Assembly (NCBI GenBank): GCA_035530875.1
Contig: DATKUB010000054.1
Span: 1 to 64,000 of the forward strand
Source: JANXYY01 sp035530875
GTDB lineage: Bacteria > Actinomycetota > Actinomycetes > Nanopelagicales > Nanopelagicaceae
Direction: 5' to 3'
Length of the DNA stretch: 64,000 nt
Below, piece after piece: positions 25,370-32,745 of this stretch. A program made the translations under genes and the position numbers. The notes under the pieces are model-generated. The model was not told the origin of the DNA. It ran no database searches and saw only the letters and a list, made by a program, of their open reading frames with translations. The number at the start of each line of letters is the position of its first letter. Within the stretch, counting starts at the first letter, position 1.

Positions 25370-27489
25370 TTCGGTTTTCCGCCAAGCGGCACGAGTCGGC
25401 CGGCAGAAGTCAGGCTAGGCAAGGCGGTTGGAGGTCCGCCTGGCAACAGCGAATCCGCCGGATTCACTGTTGAGCCCTTAATTCCAAAAAGTGCTTCATA
25501 GATTTTCCGAACACTTGGCCCGCCGGTCAACGAACCTGTGCCGCCCTGGCTCACCATCATGACTACTACATAGCGAGGCTTCTCGGTCGGCGCATAGGTC
25601 GCCAACCAACTTGTCGTGTCTTTAGCCGAGCCATCCGGATTCGTCCCGTAAACCTCACCTGTTCCAGTCTTGGCGCTGACCGAGATTGGGAATCCGATAA
25701 ACGGGTAATGCGCAGTTCCTTCGGTTACTACCGCACGCAGAGCATTCTGCGTAAATGCGAGCGTTTTGGCATTCATAGGGATTCTCCCCAATTTCTTGGG
25801 CTTGATTTCTCGAACCAAAGTTCCATCCGGTTTGAGAATCGCCCGACCGATAGTCGGTTGCCAGAGAGTGCCGCCATTTGCCACCGCCGCATAGATTTGA
25901 GCCATCTGTATCGGAGTTTCAGTTGTATCACCTTGTCCGATCGCAAAGTTGACGGCGTCACCAGCGCGAATCTTCATTCCATCGACGCAGTTTTCTTTTG
26001 CGATCGCGATCAACATCGGAGTACGTTGCGCCGGAATCGCTTCCTTCTGATAGTTGCAGAAAAAATGTTTGTTTGCGTTGTACCAGGCGATCTTCCATTG
26101 GCGATCCGCCAACCGACCAGCTACTTCAGACGGAAGATCAACCCCGGTGCGCTGTCCGATTCGATATGCCTTAGCCGCTTTAAAGAAATAATCCGCAGGA
26201 TGCGCCTTGGGTGTCAAACCACCATCTCTCACCCACATGTCATAGGCGATCTGGTACCAGACGGTGTCGCAGGATAAGGCTATTGCTGTGCGCATCGGAA
26301 TCAGACCTGGTCGCTCCCCCTCGAAGTTCGTGAAAGTGCGATCACCAATTCTCAAACTAGCCGGACAGTTGTAATTTGCATTCAAGTTGTAGCCGGCAGC
26401 GGACGCCGCAGCCAACGAGACCACTTTGAAAGTTGAAGCGGGCGCCAATGCGGTTTGGATCGCGCGGTTCAATGCTGGTACATGGGAGGTTTCACTAAAA
26501 AGGCTCTTAGCCTGCTTGACGCTGAGACCATTCGCCCAAATATTTGGATCGTAGGTTGGATATGAAGCCATTGCGATGATTCGACCATTCGTAACATCCA
26601 TGACGATCGCGGCCCCACCATCTGCTTGGTGTGGACCGAGCGGATCCCCAGGGGCGCCAGCTCGCGCTCTGGCTACCGCAGCCGCAAGTTGATCTTCAAC
26701 CACTTTCTGAACTCGAGAGTCAATACTTGTCACGAGATGATCACCCGGCACCGCGGGCGTGTTGCGCACGACTTTTGTGATCGCGCCGGTCCGATCAACA
26801 ACGACCTGTTTGATTCCGCTCTGTCCCCTCAACTCTGGATCGTATTGATATTCAAGACCGGCCTTCCCGACGATGTCGTATTGATGAAGGCCAGTAGTTT
26901 GCGCACTGGGACTCTTTAGTTCATCGGCGGAGACTTGGCCGATGTAGCCAAGAATATGAGCTGCGTTTGTGCCACCAATTTCTGGGTAATATCGGAAACC
27001 TTGAGGTTCGGCGGTAACGCCCGGGAACTGCTCAGAATGCTCGATAATCTGGAGCGCCGTATCTGGATTTGCAGATTGAGTTAACGGGATTGGTTGATAA
27101 GGCGATCCATTCCAACAGCCAGTAACCGAAGTCCCGCCCGCTCCACACAGAGTGGTACGAGCTCGAACCGTGGCATATTTCGTGCCAAGGACTTTAGCCA
27201 GTCGGGTGAGAACATCTTTCCCGCCATCTTTTTGCTTCTGTAGCGTCGTATAGTCGATCGAAACCACGAGCCCCGTACGCTCCATTGCTAGCGGTACGCC
27301 CTTATCATCTAGGATCATTCCGCGTGCAGCTGGTGTAATGATGTCACGGCTCTGATTGTCTAGTGCGGCCGCGTTGTACATTGGTCCCGATGCGATTTGC
27401 ATGTAATAAAGGCGGCCCATAAGTGCAAGCATCATCGAAGCGATCAGCACTTGCACAACGACGAGCCTTCGCCATGACCTTTCGCTCAT
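25366..27489 (-). CDS. mrdA: penicillin-binding protein 2 (elongasome transpeptidase)
   Basis: 707-residue class B PBP anchored by an N-terminal helix (VVQVLIASMMLALMGRLYYM). The pedestal domain starts with ITPAARGMILDDKGVPLA. Transpeptidase motifs: SxxK as STFK (352-355), SCD at 406-408 in the SxN position, and KTGT at 607-610. It crosslinks new lateral wall glycan made by RodA. A ~40-residue Pro/Gly-rich C-terminal tail follows. It overlaps mreD by four bases upstream and rodA downstream. Actinobacterial genomes may also call it pbpA. Confidence 0.93.
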   Translation of the reverse strand: MSERSWRRLVVVQVLIASMMLALMGRLYYMQIASGPMYNAAALDNQSRDIITPAARGMILDDKGVPLAMERTGLVVSIDYTTLQKQKDGGKDVLTRLAKVLGTKYATVRARTTLCGAGGTSVTGCWNGSPYQPIPLTQSANPDTALQIIEHSEQFPGVTAEPQGFRYYPEIGGTNAAHILGYIGQVSADELKSPSAQTTGLHQYDIVGKAGLEYQYDPELRGQSGIKQVVVDRTGAITKVVRNTPAVPGDHLVTSIDSRVQKVVEDQLAAAVARARAGAPGDPLGPHQADGGAAIVMDVTNGRIIAMASYPTYDPNIWANGLSVKQAKSLFSETSHVPALNRAIQTALAPASTFKVVSLAAASAAGYNLNANYNCPASLRIGDRTFTNFEGERPGLIPMRTAIALSCDTVWYQIAYDMWVRDGGLTPKAHPADYFFKAAKAYRIGQRTGVDLPSEVAGRLADRQWKIAWYNANKHFFCNYQKEAIPAQRTPMLIAIAKENCVDGMKIRAGDAVNFAIGQGDTTETPIQMAQIYAAVANGGTLWQPTIGRAILKPDGTLVREIKPKKLGRIPMNAKTLAFTQNALRAVVTEGTAHYPFIGFPISVSAKTGTGEVYGTNPDGSAKDTTSWLATYAPTEKPRYVVVMMVSQGGTGSLTGGPSVRKIYEALFGIKGSTVNPADSLLPGGPPTALPSLTSAGRLVPLGGKPK

Positions 27490-28010
27490 CTCATCATCTC
27501 CGCACTAGGCGAAAGCGAGGAAAATAGTCGGCGGCTAAGCCAGATAGCAAAAGGCGCTAGAAGCAGATTCCAGGTAACCAGCCCCGCCAAGATATCCATG
27601 AGAGCAGACAGGCTCGCTTCCGGTTCGCCGACGGCAGCCCCTACGACGATCCGTCCAAAAAAGATAGCCAGCAGCCCAACGGCACACAGAAGCCAGTCGG
27701 TGATTGGCGAGTTACCAAGATTCTGGCTCCGTGTCGCTAGGGAACTTATTCCATAACCAACCACTGTAAGCACCAACGTCCAGGCACCCACTGTGGATAT
27801 TGCCGGAGGCGCCAGATCCATCAACATGCCTACAGTGAAACCGATCAAGGCCCCGTGCAGCGCCTCGTGCTGAAGAGCCCACGCCAAGAAGAGAATGAGA
27901 ACCAGGTTTGGGCCACCTAACGGCAGTTGAAGCCGAGCAATGACAGATGTCTGAAGTACATATGCGAAAAGCAGAGCGATCAACGCACTGAGCTCTCGAG
28001 ATCCTCTCAT
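27486..28010 (-). CDS. mreD: rod shape-determining membrane protein MreD
   Basis: 174-residue membrane protein with about five helices and few motifs, as usual for MreD; identified mainly by position between mreC and PBP2. LPLGGPNLVLILFLAWALQHEALHGALIGFTVGMLMDL (residues ~30-68, quoted in parts: GPNLVLILFLAW, GFTVGMLMDLAPP) matches the family core. It starts one base after the mreC stop and overlaps the PBP2 start. Confidence 0.9.
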   Translation of the reverse strand: MRGSRELSALIALLFAYVLQTSVIARLQLPLGGPNLVLILFLAWALQHEALHGALIGFTVGMLMDLAPPAISTVGAWTLVLTVVGYGISSLATRSQNLGNSPITDWLLCAVGLLAIFFGRIVVGAAVGEPEASLSALMDILAGLVTWNLLLAPFAIWLSRRLFSSLSPSAEMMR

Positions 28011-28011
28011 G

Positions 28012-28944
28012 CTATTTCGTCGGGCTTGGGCTCGGGATCGGAGCGGCAGTAACCGTCACCGTAACGGTAGGAGTGGGAAGCGGAGTCGGTGCGACTGGAA
28101 GCAACGCATCGCGGGGATCAACCTTTGGCGGTTTAACGACGATGCCCACGACATTCAAGGTGCCAAGATGGGCATAAGGGCGGACCTTGGCCAAGCGAGT
28201 CAATGCTCCAGGCGTATCCGACACTTGAGTTATAACTCCAATTGGTACGCCAGGAACAAAGGGTCGGCCACCCATACTTCCGCGCGCGACAAGTTGGTCT
28301 CCCACCTTCACCTCGACCTGTGAATCTAAAACTTCAAGAGACAATGGCGCAGCGCCTTCGCCGGAAATAATGCCCAGAGCTTGAGACCCGGCCAGCCTGG
28401 CTCCGATCTTGAATTTAAGGTCGCTTAATAGCACCGCCGTACAGGAGCGAGCTTCGACGCTTTGAACTCGGCCCACCAGACCATCTGTGGAAATCACGGT
28501 CATGTCTGGGCTCACGCCATCTACCCGCCCAAGATCCACCGTTATCGTCTCCGCAAAGCCAGCTGCTGAGCCCATCCCAATAACCCGGCCAAACACCGTC
28601 TTATATTGGCCCGCGCCAGCCAAATTAAGGACACCTTTTAACTGGTCCAGTTGGCTGGTCAGATTTGATCGATCAACGAGCTTGGCCTTCAGTTTGGAAT
28701 TCTGAGTCTGCAGATTCCGTATTTTTTGGTGGGCACTGCCGAGCGAACTTATATCGGAAAAGAAATTGCCAACAGGTGTTGATACCGCAGTCGCGGCTCG
28801 TTGAAGAGGCGAGACTATTGAATTGGCGATCGAGCGTGGACCTTTTAACGCAGATCCACTCCTGAGGTCGAACGTGATTAGTAGAAGCGATATGACAATA
28901 AGAAGTCCCAACACAAATCGTGAGCGTCGGGTATCCCGATTCAT
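28012..28944 (-). CDS. mreC: rod shape-determining protein MreC
   Basis: 310 residues: short cytoplasmic basic start (NRDTRRSR), one membrane helix (residues ~8-26), a coiled coil (IRNLQTQNSKLKAKLVDR, ~75-105) and a periplasmic-side beta domain with VIGMGSAAGFAETITVDLGRVDGV and GLVGRVQSVEARSC. It scaffolds the elongation complex outside the membrane. The Pro/Thr/Val-rich tail (PTPLPTPTVTVTVT) is a disordered end common in actinobacterial MreC. It lies 14 bases after mreB. Confidence 0.94.
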   Translation of the reverse strand: MNRDTRRSRFVLGLLIVISLLLITFDLRSGSALKGPRSIANSIVSPLQRAATAVSTPVGNFFSDISSLGSAHQKIRNLQTQNSKLKAKLVDRSNLTSQLDQLKGVLNLAGAGQYKTVFGRVIGMGSAAGFAETITVDLGRVDGVSPDMTVISTDGLVGRVQSVEARSCTAVLLSDLKFKIGARLAGSQALGIISGEGAAPLSLEVLDSQVEVKVGDQLVARGSMGGRPFVPGVPIGVITQVSDTPGALTRLAKVRPYAHLGTLNVVGIVVKPPKVDPRDALLPVAPTPLPTPTVTVTVTAAPIPSPSPTK

Positions 28945-28958
28945 TGCGTCAATCGCGT

Positions 28959-29999
28959 CTAGCGTCGCGGTTCAGAGATGAGAACCTGTTGCAACGCCTC
29001 AAACTCTTCAACACATTTACCAGAACCCATTACTACAGCGTCCAACGGATGCTCGGTGATATGCACCGGCATTCCGGTCTCGTGGCGAAGTCGCTCGTCT
29101 AACCCGCGAAGAAGCGCTCCACCACCGGTGAGTACGATGCCCCGATCCATAATGTCACCGGATAGCTCTGGCGGACATTTATCGAGAGTCGATTTAACCG
29201 CATCAACGATCTGGTTAACTGGCTCTTCGATTGCTCGCCGAATTTCCTCTGAGGAAACGAGAATTGTTTTAGGCAACCCGCTCACTAAGTCGCGTCCACG
29301 AATCTCAGCATCGGGCTCGCCAGGAAGAGGGAACGCTGATCCGATAGCCATCTTTATCTCTTCAGCAGTTCGCTCACCAAGTAGAAGGGAGTACTCCTTC
29401 TTAACCCAGTTGATGATCGCATTGTCCAGTTCGTCTCCGCCGACGCGGATCGATTGTGCCGTGACGATTCCGCCCAGCGAAATCACCGCGACTTCGGTTG
29501 TACCGCCACCGATGTCAACAACCATGTTCCCTGTTGGTTCATGAATTGGGAGTCCGGCACCAATAGCTGCGGCCATCGGTTCTTCGATGATGTAAACCTT
29601 GCGAGCGCCAGCGGCATAACCCGCATCTTTCACAGCGCGCTGTTCAACGCCAGTGATTCCGGAAGGAACACAGACGACGATTCGTGGCTTCGCTAGGTGA
29701 CGACGCTTGTGAACCTTTTGAATGAAGTATCGGAGCATGCGCTCGGTGGTATCGAAGTCGGCGATCACGCCGTCCTTCAGCGGCCGAATCGCCACGATGT
29801 TGCCGGGAGTACGCCCGATCATGCGCTTGGCTTCAAGACCAACGGCCAGGATCCCGCCAGTGTTCTGATTGATGGCAACCACACTCGGCTCATTGAGCAC
29901 AATGCCGCGCCCACGAACGTAAACCAGCGTGTTGGCCGTCCCTAGATCTACCGCCATGTCGCGACCGATGAAGGCCATGCGGTTGGTCTTGTTCGACAT
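28959..29999 (-). CDS. mreB: rod shape-determining protein MreB (bacterial actin)
   Basis: 346-residue actin homologue forming membrane filaments that guide wall synthesis. DLGTANTLVYVRGRGIVLNEPSVVA is the phosphate-1 region, quoted in part as DLGTANTLVYVRG; VVDIGGGTTEVAVISLGG is phosphate-2; GIVLTGGGALLRGL is the adenosine motif. Start is the ATG at 29999, which has AAAGGTGA upstream; the frame reaches a TTG at 30017. First gene of mreBCD-mrdA-rodA. Confidence 0.96.
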   Translation of the reverse strand: MSNKTNRMAFIGRDMAVDLGTANTLVYVRGRGIVLNEPSVVAINQNTGGILAVGLEAKRMIGRTPGNIVAIRPLKDGVIADFDTTERMLRYFIQKVHKRRHLAKPRIVVCVPSGITGVEQRAVKDAGYAAGARKVYIIEEPMAAAIGAGLPIHEPTGNMVVDIGGGTTEVAVISLGGIVTAQSIRVGGDELDNAIINWVKKEYSLLLGERTAEEIKMAIGSAFPLPGEPDAEIRGRDLVSGLPKTILVSSEEIRRAIEEPVNQIVDAVKSTLDKCPPELSGDIMDRGIVLTGGGALLRGLDERLRHETGMPVHITEHPLDAVVMGSGKCVEEFEALQQVLISEPRR

Positions 30000-30107
30000 C
30001 AGATAATCACCTTTCAAACGCGCTCAAAGACTTGATCACCATGAGCAAATGACAACGGACCAAGAGCCAATGCTAACGGGCGGAAGTTACCAGCCCGTAA
30101 TGGGAAT

Positions 30108-30533
30108 TTACTGGGCAAAGAAAAGAGCTATTTCCCGGCTCGCAGATTCGGACGAGTCCGAACCATGAACCAGGTTCTGAACCACTTTGGTGCCCATATC
30201 GCGCCCAAGATCGCCCCTGATAGTGCCCGGCAGGGCCACCGTTGGGTCGGTGGCTCCGGCTAGCGAACGGAATCCTTCGATAACCCGCTGGCCTTCGGCG
30301 ATCAGGGCAACTATCGGCCCGGAGAGCATGAATTCGAGCAGTGGCTCGTAGAATGATTTGCCCTCATGCTCGGCATAGTGCCTGGCCAACAGGGTGCGGT
30401 CGGCGCTCATTAGGCGCAATTCGACAACTCGATAGCCCTTGGCCTCGATCCGGCCGATGATCTCGCCCACCAGGTTGCGGGCCACGCCGTCAGGCTTGAT
30501 CAGGACAAGTGTTCGTTCAACGGCGCTAGTCAT
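30108..30533 (-). CDS. ndk: nucleoside diphosphate kinase
   Basis: 141-residue Ndk, equilibrates nucleoside di- and triphosphates through a phosphohistidine. RTLVLIKPDGVARNLVGEII opens the protein and NLVHGSDSSESASREIALFF holds the catalytic His near residue 121. Length is normal. Its ATG overlaps the end of the frame running out of the upstream nudix pseudogene and 21-bp repeats by 8 bases. Confidence 0.97.
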   Translation of the reverse strand: MTSAVERTLVLIKPDGVARNLVGEIIGRIEAKGYRVVELRLMSADRTLLARHYAEHEGKSFYEPLLEFMLSGPIVALIAEGQRVIEGFRSLAGATDPTVALPGTIRGDLGRDMGTKVVQNLVHGSDSSESASREIALFFAQ

Positions 30534-31027
30534 GGGCTAAGCGTACCCACTGCTGAGCGGCGGCTCCCCTCCCCTGAGCGGCGGCTTGCCTCCCCTGAGC
30601 GGCGGCTTGCCTCACTTGCCGCGCCTCGTTTCGCGACCACCCAATCTCGATAGGAGATTCGGGAACACCATTTCTAAGCAGAACGTCTCCGAGAAGAGCC
30701 AGAGTCCTAGGTTGGAGCACCACTTCGCCCGAGTATTTGGAAATCTCATCTAGTGACCACCACCGAAAATCGGTCATGCTCTCAAGTTCAAGCTGCTCAC
30801 GCGAAAGCGTGCCTTGGGGCTTGAAGTTATCGCAACGCACGAGAAAGTAATCATTGATCAGGACGTCCCAGTCCGGAGCATGTGAGGGCTTTGGAATAAC
30901 TTGGTGCCAGATATGCGGGGGTTCCCCAAACAACCAATCCCTTTAAGTTCCAACAGCAGAGAAGAATATTTTGATCGTCGTCGACAACCAAGCCACGTGC
31001 TGCACGACGCAAACGCAACTCGCCCAT
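30526..31027 (-). pseudogene. nudix hydrolase pseudogene with internal out-of-frame deletion
   Basis: Two frames reconstruct one nudix hydrolase. The first starts at an ATG at 31027, 15 bases after the upstream stop: ELRLRRAARGLVVDDDQNIL then LVVWGTP, the strand leading into the nudix box. At about 30910 homology jumps to another frame: PHIWHQVIPKPSHAPDWDVL, NDYFLVRCDNF, LESMTDFRWWSLDEISKYSG, the C-terminal half. The nudix box itself (GX5EX7REUXEEXGU, about 30 residues) is missing and the frame shifts at the junction, so no active enzyme can be made. The tail runs into three 21-bp repeat units. Confidence 0.82.
30554..30614 (-). repeat. 3-copy array of the 21-bp repeat (locus 2)
   Basis: Three units of the family seen at 12585-12792, in opposite orientation on the plus strand (GAGCGGCGGCTTGCCTCCC type; one unit has CTCCCC in place of CTTGCC). 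The spacer part reads GCTCAG rather than ACTCAC. It lies inside the 3' end of the nudix pseudogene frame, adding QAAAQGR-type heptapeptides, and ends 20 bases before the ndk start codon. Confidence 0.9.
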
Positions 31028-31042
31028 AGGTCAAAGCCTAGG

Positions 31043-31372
31043 TCAAGGTTGCTTGAAAACTGCTCTGGCCGCTTCACCCTTCTTGCCGATGATGATGGCA
31101 GCGCCAAAGAGAATGGCAAAGAGGATTCCAAGAAAATACATCATCGGAACGACGACTCCCGCGGCAATCACTAGCACCTGAACAAGCCAGCCCAGGATCC
31201 AGCCGAGACGCACCCGTAGCAGCGCCACTGCTACAACAGCCAAGACTGCAATCGCAATTCCCAACACGCCTGCCGGTATTGCGCTGTTCGTAGAAAGATC
31301 CTTAGCGACCAACATCGCAAACCCAACGACTAGAGCTTCCATCGTGAGCACAACGGAGGCGAGCATTCTCAT
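31043..31372 (-). CDS. DUF4233 membrane protein
   Basis: 109-residue protein with about four membrane helices (MRMLASVVLTMEALVVGFAM, quoted to 20; then GVLGIAIAVLAVVAVALL, LGWLVQVLVIAAGVVVPMMY, LGILFAILFGAAIIIG). It sits 7 bases downstream of folC, the standard position of DUF4233 in actinobacteria. Function unknown. Confidence 0.85.
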   Translation of the reverse strand: MRMLASVVLTMEALVVGFAMLVAKDLSTNSAIPAGVLGIAIAVLAVVAVALLRVRLGWILGWLVQVLVIAAGVVVPMMYFLGILFAILFGAAIIIGKKGEAARAVFKQP

Positions 31373-31379
31373 CTTGAGT

Positions 31380-32732
31380 TCACTGCGATCCGCTGAGCAT
31401 GTGCCTGGCCTGCCCGGCAGTTACAACTGAACCCGTGATCACGACGCCGCTGCCCCCAACGTCACCGTTCTCTTCAGCACGGGTAACTGCGATATCAATC
31501 GCATCCGCCAGATCTCTCGCTATCGAGACGCGATCCTCTCCGAAGACATCAATGGCAATTCGGGCTAGTTCCTCGGTCGCCAATGCACGTGGCGACGAAT
31601 TCTTGGTGACGACGACCTCAGTCAAGACCGGTTCAAGTGCGGCCAGGAGTCCATATGCATCTTTCTCGCCAAGTACCGCGATGACACCGATCAAGTAGTC
31701 GAACTCAAACCCTTCGTCGAGCGCTTCAGCCAGCGCCCTTGCGCCATGGGGATTGTGTGCAGCATCAATCATGATGGTGGGATTACGTCTAAGAGTTTCA
31801 AGCCGTCCTGGTGACGTCACCTGGGCGAGGCCATCCCGGAGAGCATCGACATCAAGCATCTGAGTGCCGCCGCCAAGGAATGCCTCAACCGCGGCAATGG
31901 CTACTGCGGCATTGTGCGCCTGATGAGCCCCAAAAAGTGGCAAGAAGATATCTGAATACTCCCCAGCCAAACCTTGAATGGTCACTAATTGGCCACCGAC
32001 TGCAAGGTCCCGCTTGACCACCGCGAATTCAAGTCCCTCGCGAAAAGGAGTCGCATTGGCAAGAGCTACCGCTCGAATGAGTTCCTCCGCCGCTTCCAGA
32101 GGCTGCATGGCCAACACTGCACGCGAATCTTCCTTAATGATTTTGGCCTTGGTCGCGGCAATGCCGGCAATCGAATCGCCGAGATACTCCACGTGGTCTA
32201 TCGCGATCGGCATGATCACGGAGACAAGTCCATCGGCAACGTTTGTTGCGTCCCACTCTCCCCCAAGGCCGCATTCAATAACAGCTACATCGACTGGAGC
32301 GTCGGCAAATGCGGCGAATGCCATGGCCGTGAGCACTTCGAAGTAGGAGAGTTTTACTTCGTTCTTGGAATCGACGAGCTCAAGATATGGCGCGATGTCG
32401 TCGTAAGTATCGAGAAAGCGTTCGACACTGATTGATTCACCTTGAAGGGAAATTCGTTCGCGGAGCGTCTCGAGATGGGGGCTCGTGTATCTGCCCACCC
32501 GCAACCCGAAACTCGTGAGTAGAACATCAATCATCCGAGAGGTACTGGTCTTGCCATTCGTGCCAGCAATATGAATAACCGGGTACGTTCGCTGAGGATC
32601 ACCCAACAGATCGACAAGTTCTGCGATTCTTGTGAGCGAGGGCTCGATTTTTGATTCCGGCCACCTCGCTTCCAAAGCAGCTTCCACCGCACTGAATCGC
32701 GCTAGGTCATTCGGTGAAACTTGATCGTTCAT
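31380..32732 (-). CDS. folC: folylpolyglutamate synthase / dihydrofolate synthase
   Basis: 450-residue Mur-ligase-family enzyme adding glutamate to folates. The ATP-binding HIAGTNGKTSTSRM motif is near residue 54, SPHLETLRERI near 85, and IDAAHNPHGARALAEAL near 325. The sequence and neighbours (valS upstream, DUF4233 downstream) agree with FolC. ATG at 32732 lies 13 bases after valS. Confidence 0.95.
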   Translation of the reverse strand: MNDQVSPNDLARFSAVEAALEARWPESKIEPSLTRIAELVDLLGDPQRTYPVIHIAGTNGKTSTSRMIDVLLTSFGLRVGRYTSPHLETLRERISLQGESISVERFLDTYDDIAPYLELVDSKNEVKLSYFEVLTAMAFAAFADAPVDVAVIECGLGGEWDATNVADGLVSVIMPIAIDHVEYLGDSIAGIAATKAKIIKEDSRAVLAMQPLEAAEELIRAVALANATPFREGLEFAVVKRDLAVGGQLVTIQGLAGEYSDIFLPLFGAHQAHNAAVAIAAVEAFLGGGTQMLDVDALRDGLAQVTSPGRLETLRRNPTIMIDAAHNPHGARALAEALDEGFEFDYLIGVIAVLGEKDAYGLLAALEPVLTEVVVTKNSSPRALATEELARIAIDVFGEDRVSIARDLADAIDIAVTRAEENGDVGGSGVVITGSVVTAGQARHMLSGSQ

Positions 32733-32745
32733 ATTTTCGCCTTAT

